NCBI GenBank assembly: GCA_024803745.1
Contig: JANJXV010000004.1
Span: 51,625,358-51,689,357, forward strand
From: Megascapheus bottae
Taxonomy: Eukaryota > Chordata > Mammalia > Rodentia > Geomyidae
DNA length: 64,000 nt
Reading direction: 5' to 3'
Part shown: piece by piece, positions 57,061-64,000 of the stretch
Layout: every line of letters starts with the position of its first letter
Position numbering within the stretch: position 1 is the stretch's first letter
The notes under the pieces: generated by a model
Seen by the model: the letters and a program-made list of their open reading frames with translations, nothing else
What the model was told of the DNA's origin: nothing
Database searches by the model: none
Position numbers and translations under genes: made by a program

Positions 57061-57258
57061 TTGGGCTGGGAGTTTGGCCTAGTGGTAGAGTGCTTGCCTA
57101 GCATGCACAAAGGCCCAGGTTCGATTCCTCTGTACCACATACATAGAAGAAAGCTGGAAGTGGTTCTGTGGCTCAAGTGGTAGAGCTCTAACCTTGAGAA
57201 AAGTCCAAGGACAGTACTCAAGCCCTGAGTTCAAGCCCCATGAATGGCAAAAAAAAAA
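57061..57258 (+). mobile_element. IDL-Geo SINE, young
   Basis: TTTGGGCTGGGAGTTTGGCC start, intact A and B boxes (TGGCCTAGTGG, GGTTCGATTCC), Geo half complete, about 18 A then ACAAACC-type tail. CTTACCAGGCT at 57050-57060 and 57295-57305 is its target duplication. Confidence 0.96.
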
Positions 57259-57294
57259 AAAAAAAACAAACCAACAACAACAACCAAAAAAACG

Positions 57295-57370
57295 CTTACC
57301 AGGCTGGGCTCAGTGTCAATGCACTCCTGAAGCAATAGAATGTTCTGTTTTCAAACCCCAGTACCAGAGG
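57295..57370 (+). mobile_element. ID-like SINE monomer hit by IDL-Geo
   Basis: GGCTGGGCTCAGTGTCAATG, GAAGCAATAGAATG, TTCAAACCCCAGTACC give an ID-like monomer without a Geo half. The IDL-Geo inserted at its 5' edge, and its tail is a GA microsatellite. Confidence 0.75.

Positions 57371-57372
<2 letters not shown>

Positions 57373-57441
<69 letters not shown>
57373..57441. repeat. (GA)n microsatellite
   Basis: About 69 bases of AG/GA repeats. Confidence 0.97.
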
Positions 57442-57446
<5 letters not shown>

Positions 57447-57507
57447 CTTATAATTTTACTATGAAATATTATCTTATAATTTTCTTATGAAACATGTTTT
57501 AATTTGT

Positions 57508-57519
57508 CTTTCTTTCTTC

Positions 57520-57577
<58 letters not shown>

Positions 57578-57600
57578 CTTTCCTTCTTTCTTCTTTTCCT
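57508..57600. repeat. (CTTT)n microsatellite
   Basis: TTTC units, nearly perfect from 57519 to 57577, on the tail side of the next minus-strand SINE. Confidence 0.97.
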
Positions 57601-57803
57601 TTTGTTGTTCCTGGGGCTTAAACTCAGAGTCTGGGTGCTATTCCTGGGCTTTTTAGCTACCATTTTGAGGCACAGAGCCACTTCCATATTTTTGGTGGTT
57701 AATTGGAGGTAGACTTTCCTGCCTTGAATGGCTTCAAACCATGATCCTCATATCTCAGTTTTCGAAGAAGCTAGGATTACAGGTGGAAGACATTAGCACC
57801 CAG
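57601..57803 (-). mobile_element. B1-like/Geo SINE
   Basis: Complement of CTGGGGCTTAAACTCAG, GGCACAGAGCC, linker GTGGTTAATTGGAGG, GAAGCTAGGATTACAGG and CACCCAGTC. Confidence 0.9.
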
Positions 57804-58068
57804 TCATTTGATTTGTCAATGTAAAACTAACAGATTTTCTCTTTTGGCCCTCTTTTTAAGTATTTGTTTTATCAGACATAACACTTTTAATCATTACCCC
57901 TAAGTAATAGTTGATAATCAGAAATGCTAAATTTAAACTTGAAAATATGTAAAAACCAACAAAACGCAATGCTATCTATCATATATTTTCAGGGCTTAAG
58001 TTTTGCCATGTAGTCATTCTATCATTTCTAACACTTCAAGTTCTAACACTGTCAGGGTAAAATCTACT

Positions 58069-58260
58069 CCTGGCCACTAGTGTGGCCTAGTTGTGGAGTG
58101 TTTGCCTAGTTTACATGAAGTCCTAGGTTCAATATGTTGGTGCCACATACGAACAAAAGCCAGAAGTGCTGCTATGGTTCAAGTGATAAAACACTAAACT
58201 TGAAAAAACTCAAGGATAGTGCCCTGCCCCTGAGTTCAACCATCAGGACTGGCAAAAAAG
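58069..58260 (+). mobile_element. IDL-Geo SINE, old
   Basis: CTGGCCACTAGTGTGGCCTAG, GGTTCAATATG, GGTTCAAGTGATAAAACAC, CATCAGGACTGGC, short A tail. Confidence 0.9.
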
Positions 58261-58264
58261 AAAA

Positions 58265-58860
58265 AATCCATTCCCCTACCTTCCTTTAAACAATCAGGTG
58301 GTCTCACTATGTGTGAATATAACTTATTATACACCAGTGTGTTTTAGATCAAATTTCTACATATCAGAGATAATATGCAGCATTGGTCTCTCTGATCTTA
58401 GCTTACTTTACATAACATGATTTATTCTAGTTCCATCCATTTCCCTGCAAATCACATTATTTTATTAATTCTAATTCCGTTGTGTGTGTACATACCACAT
58501 TTTTCCACTCATCTGTGGGATATCTGGGCTGTTTCCATCATATGTTGGATGTTGTGAATAGTGCGGCAATGAATATATACAGGTGTTTTTTATCATACCT
58601 TGACTGATGATGTTCTAGGTGTGGGTTATATGTTCTAGTGGGATATATGGGTCAAAAGGAAGATGTATGTTTAGATTTTCAAGTAACCTCCTGATAGCTG
58701 TCTATTATACTATGTAACTCTCGTGAGTGGAGGTGGGAGGGAGGGACTGGGAGAAAGTGAGGGAACAGATGACACTCCAAAAGGAGATGTACTCTTTACT
58801 TAACTCGTGTAAATATAATCCCTTTGTACATCACCACTACAATAAAAATAAAGTAATAAG
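58265..58860. mobile_element. Old L1, apparently 5'-inverted
   Basis: 58265-58735 is minus-strand ORF2 C-terminal sequence (CTGGGCTGTTTCCATC, AATAGTGCGGCAATGAA, TCTAGTGGGATATATGGG). It is followed at about 58736-58860 by a plus-strand 3' end: purine-rich GGAGGTGGGAGGGAGGG, TGTACTCTTTACTTAAC, CCCTTTGTACATCACC, and AATAAAAATAAAG before an A-rich tail. The opposite orientations suggest inversion during insertion, but two separate insertions are possible. Confidence 0.6.
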
Positions 58861-59922
58861 TAAAAAAATAAAATAGGTGGGGAGAGTCAATTAGTAATTA
58901 AAAAATAAATCGGTGGGATTTGATTGTATCATGTGGTAAAGGGAAAACAAGAAATATATATGAATATAACTAACTGTATTTATTGATAAGTTCTACAATA
59001 AATAAGTTACTGATAAATTTTGTGGTGAATTTATAAATACTACATTATTTAAATACAATATTACATGTTGTATTACCACATATATAAGTGCGTGACAAGC
59101 ATCAAGTCTTAGAATGAAAACATGAAACAAAGATCAAAAGTTAGAATCTGGCAGAATTCTTTGCCATCTGAAGGAATTGAAGATAAGAAAGAAATATCAG
59201 TCAGAATAGCAAGTATTTAATCATGTTTCCTTGCTAATTTTAGAATGCAATATTTACAGTAATAGAGAAATATTTTAACCTCCACTATCAATCTACACTT
59301 GTGTGTAATGGGATTCTACTTAAAGTTCTTATGGTCATACTTTACACTACATGTCTTAGATCATTTATTCATAGATAGTAATAATTCCATTCAATTATCC
59401 TGTAATCTTTCTATTGTAGTATTGCCATAGGTTTGTAGCTTTGCCATAATAAATATAGATGTCTCCATAATAAATAGAGATGTCTTTCTGGATTATTAAT
59501 TTTATAATTGCCTTTCATTCATATTTGCTAAAAGTTAAAACATAGTAATAGGTTTAACATTTTAGACTCTGTGACGTGTTGTGTCTTCAAAAATATATAT
59601 TAAGTCCTTATACATATGACCTAATTTGGAAGTAGGATATTTGCAGGTATAATTAATTAAGATGAACTTCTCATGGGAAGAGGTGATCTTTAAATCCAAC
59701 ATGTTTTAAAATAAGACGATCTGAAGACACAACATAAACCTGATAAGTAAGATAAAGATGGGAGCTATGCTGACAAAGTGAAAAATAAAAATAATAATGC
59801 TTCAGACTTCCAGAAGCTGAAAATGACAAGGGAAAGTTATCACCGAGGCGGTGGAGAAGATTTTCTTTAGTACGTGAATCTGTAAGAGAATTAAGTTTTG
59901 TTATTTTAAACAATCCAATTTA
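58861..59922. other. Unique AT-rich stretch with a small tandem repeat
   Basis: Apart from the 21-bp duplication at 59444-59485, nothing identifiable. Confidence 0.55.
59444..59485. repeat. 21-bp tandem duplication
   Basis: CCATAATAAATATAGATGTCT at 59444-59464 and the same with one change (AGAGAT) at 59465-59485. Confidence 0.93.
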
Positions 59923-59934
59923 TGTTACTTTTTA

Positions 59935-60039
59935 TTGTTGGTGTTCGTATGGCAGCTGGACTCAGGGCCTAGGCACCATATAATTAACTTTTTCTCTCCA
60001 GGCTGGCATGCTATCATTCCAGCCAAGCCTCCATTCTGG

Positions 60040-60103
<64 letters not shown>

Positions 60104-60224
60104 GGCAAATTGGTGATAAGAGTCACCCAGACTTTCCTGTCTTGGATGGATTTGAACCCTGATCCTCAGATTTTAGTCTCCTGAGTAGTAAGGGTTACAG
60201 GCATGAACTACCAGTTTCCAGATG
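59935..60224 (-). mobile_element. B1-like/Geo SINE with internal (TG)n
   Basis: Complement of GGCAGCTGGACTCAGGGCC, CATTCCAGCCAAGCC, then the microsatellite, AAATTGGTGATAAGAG, CTCCTGAGTAGTAAGGG and ACTACCAG. Flanked by TGTTACTTTTTA at 59923-59934 and 60225-60236, 12 of 12 identical. Confidence 0.93.
60043..60104. repeat. (TG)n inside a SINE
   Basis: About 31 TG units with one CG interruption, at the junction between the two SINE halves. Confidence 0.97.
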
Positions 60225-60236
60225 TGTTACTTTTTA

Positions 60237-60993
60237 AAGATAGACATAAACATCTAATATAGCTCTAGGAAAAACTCACAATATGGCTTTTAGAAAGAAA
60301 TTATTAAAGGGATAGCACCACACAAGGAACGCTGAACTAAAAGCTAAAAATTTCCATCTTGGCTCGACTTTACTTTGTTGTGAGGGATCTTCTTCAGACA
60401 TTAAACCTAAAGTGCTTTATCTGCTAGTGAAAAATACCTACAATTTAGCAATGATTTCCTTTTTTTCTTCTTTAATTTTCATTCATTGAGTTCTTGTGTG
60501 TTGAGAGCACTACTGTTAAAAGGATAAAAAACAAATCACACTTTCCTGAGTTAGTAGAAGTACTCTTGCAGACAGAAGAATTCTGAAAGAATGATGATGT
60601 TTAAATGCTTAACATTAACTCTAAATTTCCCCTTTAGGTTAGCTGAAACAAATGCAACAAATGGTGACTCTTGATTGCAGATATGTGTGAAGTGCAAACC
60701 TGTTGCTCACAGATAAGAGATATGGGGGAGGGGAGCAGTAACAAAGTAGGAAGACAAGAAAATGTAGTAGGGGGTTATTTAGTAACATAGCACATGCCTT
60801 CCGTGGAAATGAAGGACAGATTTCACTAAGTTGGTAAAAACCAGCTCCCCATAGGGAAGCTCAATAACTGTCCAGGGACTGTCAGTTCACACCAATGTAC
60901 TAGACAAAAATTGCTTAAAATGTCAATGAATTAGATGCTTGCCCATTTACAACCATGCCCTGAGTTCCCTGAGAAAATTTGGTAACACATTTT
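60237..60993. other. Unique stretch
   Basis: Nothing identifiable. Confidence 0.55.
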
Positions 60994-61141
60994 GTTCAGT
61001 CTTGGGACTTGAACACTGTCTCAGTTTTCTCAAGGCTAGCGCTCTACTGCTTGAGCCACAGCACCACTTACAGCTTTTTTCTGTGTATGTGGTACCAAGG
61101 ACTCGAACCCAGGGCTTCATGCATGCTAGGTTATGCTCCCA
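60994..61141 (-). mobile_element. IDL-Geo SINE, 5'-truncated
   Basis: Complement of CTTGGGACTTGAACACTG, GCGCTCTACTGCTTGAGCC, GGTACCAAGGACTCGAACCC and GCATGCTAGG. The last part of the ID-like half is lost. Confidence 0.92.
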
Positions 61142-61390
61142 CCTTCTTCTTTATCTTGACAGACTTTTAGTAGTTCTGGTCTTAGTGTCTTGAAAGCCTA
61201 TATTCATGGTGGATAGCACAGAAGGGTAATATATAGACTAACTAAAAGCAGAGCACTAGGAAGGACTCAACCTAGTTTCTGAAGATGTAAACAGAGATAA
61301 TTTATATTGACTTTCTTCATGGGAATCTGGAGGGAAATAAGATCTTCTAAAAATCTGTATTAACCTACCTCATGCCCATGCAGGAGAATA

Positions 61391-61492
61391 TGCTCCAGTC
61401 CTGGGGCTTAATCTCAGGGTCTTGAATTGGGAGCCTCCATTCTCAGAAGCTTATGTAGTCAGGACTATAGTTGTGAACAACTGACACCCAGC
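61391..61492 (-). mobile_element. Partial old B1-like/Geo SINE
   Basis: Complement of TCCTGGGGCTTAATCTCAGG and then TTATGTAGTCAGGACTATAG with ACACCCAGCCC. The middle is missing. Confidence 0.7.
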
Positions 61493-61561
61493 CCCAACTC
61501 TAAATTTTAATACCATTTGTCTTTGAGTGCTTTGGGGTGTACATCAAAAATTAATTAAAGT

Positions 61562-61791
61562 CTAGAGGTGGTGGCTCATGTCTGTAATGCTAACTATTCA
61601 GGAGCCTGAGATCTGAGGATTGTGGTTTGTGTGCAGGAAAATCTATGAGACTCTTATTGCCAATGAAAAAATGTAGGGAAAAAAGTAAAAAAAAAAAAAA
61701 AAAAAAAAAAGAAGTGGAAATGGAACTGTGATTCAATCAGCAGCTTTGAGTAAAAACACCCAGGTCTAGAGTTCAAGCTCCAAGACCAGGA

Positions 61792-61823
<32 letters not shown>
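61562..61823 (+). mobile_element. B1-like/Geo SINE with internal A run
   Basis: TCTAGAGGTGGTGGCTCATG, CAGGAGCCTGAGATCTGAGG, then an expanded run of about 24 A at 61687-61710 in the linker, a short Geo half (GTCTAGAGTTCAAGC) and an (AAAT)n tail to 61823. Confidence 0.9.
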
Positions 61824-62115
61824 AAATGGCATGCAAGTCACTCTTCTGCCCTCTCCCCAGCAGAGCCTTGCCTATTACTAATACTCTGCCACAGTGGAAC
61901 AGTTTTACTGTTAGGAACTTACACTAACACATCACTCTCTGAGTTGATCATGTACATTAGTGTTCACACTTGTATAATCTTAGGTTTGGACACACGAATA
62001 ACGGCATAGTACTTTCTAACATATAGAATCTATTCTACATCCTACATACTGCGACTATTCATCTATCCCTTGTCCCTAACGGCTGGCAGCTATTCATCCC
62101 TTTAATTCCCTCTCC
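61824..62115. other. Unique stretch
   Basis: Nothing identifiable. Confidence 0.5.
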
Positions 62116-62162
<47 letters not shown>

Positions 62163-62165
62163 TTT
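62116..62165. repeat. (TTTA)n microsatellite
   Basis: About 12 perfect tetranucleotide units. Confidence 0.96.
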
Positions 62166-63334
62166 TGCTTTTCTGGGATGTCATAAAATGGAAAGTCTAC
62201 ACTAGATAAACTCTTTCAAATTGGCTTCTTAATAGAAGTACATGAGAAACAAACTATTGTGTGTCTTTATGTTTCACTATGGCTTTGTATGGCATTGTGA
62301 CTCATTTTTGTTTTATACAATTAATTAGATGTGATAGATTTTCCTTGTGACTTTTATGCATGCATATGTAGTACTTCAATTATATTCATCTTCCTTCACT
62401 TTGTCTATCATCTCCTATCCCATCTGTATTCAGTTGTCAATGGAACTTGTTATACATTCCCAGAATCCTGGTTCTTGAGTATATTTTAGATTGTGCTGTC
62501 ATGGTTCTTCCTATAGACAGATTATAATTCAGTCACATTAACTCCGATTACTCTCTTTCAATTTCTCTTTTATCTTCCTGTTATTCATATTTCCTGCTAG
62601 CTCATTTATTGTTATCACGTCTGATAATTTTTTTTTATAAAATTGCATGCAAATACTATATGTGATGTACATTTTCCTGCACATTAAAACCTTGGAATTT
62701 AAATTTATGTAGGATACATGTATGCCTAATTCATACCTTTTATCCTTTCCCTATTTTACCAAAGTTAAGAGAAATTAAGCAAATTGTATTTTAAATGTCA
62801 AATTCCACTTCTTTAAGTTTAGAATATAAGAAAATGATGATTTTAAAAAACTAACATTGTATTCTATAACGTTAATGTAATCCTTCAGTGAGTTATTAGA
62901 TTTTTTTCTTATTGCTTATTCTTTCTGAAGCACTTAATTGATCATGCTATCATTTGCCATCTTAGATAATTTTTCTTTTCCAGTATATATCTTTTTTTGG
63001 AATTTCCTCGTTATTGTATTAACTAGAACTTGCCAGATCATATTTAAAAAAGCTGGTAATTTAAATACTATTTCCTTGTTCCCTTTTTTAGTGAAAAATC
63101 TTTAGTTTTTAAAATATTTAATACAGTGCTAGCAGAAGGGGACACACGAGTATTTTTAAAGACAAATTTAGTTAAATTGTCTTGTGTTACAGCTTTCTTA
63201 CAGTTCTGATCACAAATTATTGAGAATTACCAAGTGGGTTTGAAGAATCTGTTATGGTTATCATTTTTTCTTCTTAAATATGCTTTTAAGAATTTGAATT
63301 TCCTTAAATGATTTTTAAATGTTAAGCCAGTCTT
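62166..63334. other. Unique AT-rich stretch
   Basis: A decayed L1 3' end may lie at 62330-62430 (TCCCATCTG, CATCTTCCTTC), too weak to call. Confidence 0.45.
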
Positions 63335-63452
63335 GCACACCTAACAAAGATTTCAAGGGCTTTCCCATCAGGATTAGCTAGGAACTGCCACCTTTACATC
63401 TCACGTATCTTGATTGCTAGAATTAAGGTTTGAGCCTCAGGCACTTGGCTGG
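63335..63452 (-). mobile_element. Ancient B1-like SINE fragment
   Basis: Complement of CATCTCACGTATCTTGATTGCTAGAA and GAGCCTCAGGCACTTGGCT, with the position and order of the B1-like half. Strongly decayed. Confidence 0.55.
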
Positions 63453-64000
63453 ACTTTTAAATGGTAGTTCAGTGTGTTAAATGACATGGATTGGAGGTGC
63501 AAGTGGTGAATTTAAGTGAGATTGAGAAGAATGTGAATATTGCTATTTTTTGTGAAACTGAATTCGATAACAGTAAATGATGTCCAGTTCATTAACACAG
63601 CTATTTAAGTTAATTTTGTTTTCTAATTTTATGGGTTTCTTTTTATAGGTTTATATTGACATCTCCAGTGTTAAATCTATTTCTTTTCATAGTTCTGTTT
63701 CTGCTCAAGTAATGTGATAATCTGTTGTATGCATTGCATATTCAACCAAAAATTATACTGTTTTTTCTCCAAAATTTATATAGCTTTAAAAAGGCTACCC
63801 TATCTAAAACATATATTGTATTTATTACTATATTTATTTCCTTTCTAAAGTGTGGGTTTTTTCCAAAATATTATGCTTATGAATTAATGTCAGTTAATAG
63901 TGCTAGGAGAGTACTAGCAAAAAAAAAGAGAAAGAATATGAGGTTGTGTATAAGGGAGCTTGTATAATGTAATAATGTTATAGGATATTCAGAGACTCTT
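63453..64000. other. Unique AT-rich stretch to window end
   Basis: Nothing identifiable. Confidence 0.55.

Noticed and set aside
1..64000. CRISPR array, bacterial operon, phage or retrovirus-like provirus
   Set aside because: No spaced identical repeats, no ribosome-binding-site gene clusters, no LTR pair and no gag/pol/env-type frames. All reverse transcriptase sequence seen is L1.

Overview
This is a piece of a mammalian nuclear genome, almost certainly from a rodent. It is AT-rich, has no recognisable host gene or exon, and is packed with non-LTR retrotransposons and microsatellites. Two SINE designs dominate. One is a dimer with an ID-like, tRNA-derived left half (A box TGGCCTAGTGG, B box GGTTCGATTCC) and a right half that resembles no tRNA. 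The other joins a B1/Alu-like (7SL-type) left half to the same right half. From family knowledge the first matches the IDL-Geo SINE described from Geomyoidea (pocket gophers, kangaroo rats, pocket mice), so a heteromyid or geomyid rodent is the best guess. This identification is from memory of the family, not from a search.

Layout. 1-3940: the 5' two thirds of a young, near full-length L1 on the minus strand, with a CpG-rich 5'UTR, a 400-codon ORF1 frame and the endonuclease end of ORF2, which runs off the left edge. 3972-12250: unique AT-rich sequence with scattered SINEs and microsatellites. 12664-14453: a 5'-truncated L1 on the plus strand with clear target-site duplications. 15.8-33.4 kb: mostly unique sequence with about 18 SINEs and short L1 3' ends. 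33.4-40.3 kb: a nest in which an old minus-strand L1 was interrupted by a SINE, a short L1 and a near full-length but internally deleted L1. 41.7-50.6 kb: SINEs and microsatellites, including two SINEs with a duplicated right monomer. 50.9-53.5 kb: an L1 with a 5' inversion. 53.5-64 kb: SINEs, an old inverted L1, tandem repeats and unique sequence.

The only coherent protein-coding information belongs to L1 itself: ORF1p (RNA-binding coiled-coil trimer) and ORF2p (endonuclease plus reverse transcriptase). In cis these make L1 copies; in trans the same machinery would have mobilised the SINEs, which fits the A-rich tails and 10-19 bp target-site duplications seen here. None of the L1 copies looks fully competent. 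No novel gene system is evident. The most unusual features are a SINE variant with a duplicated right monomer present at two loci, the nested and rearranged L1s, and a young L1 disabled by very few changes. SINE and old-repeat ends are estimates to within about 10 bases unless flanked by a named duplication.
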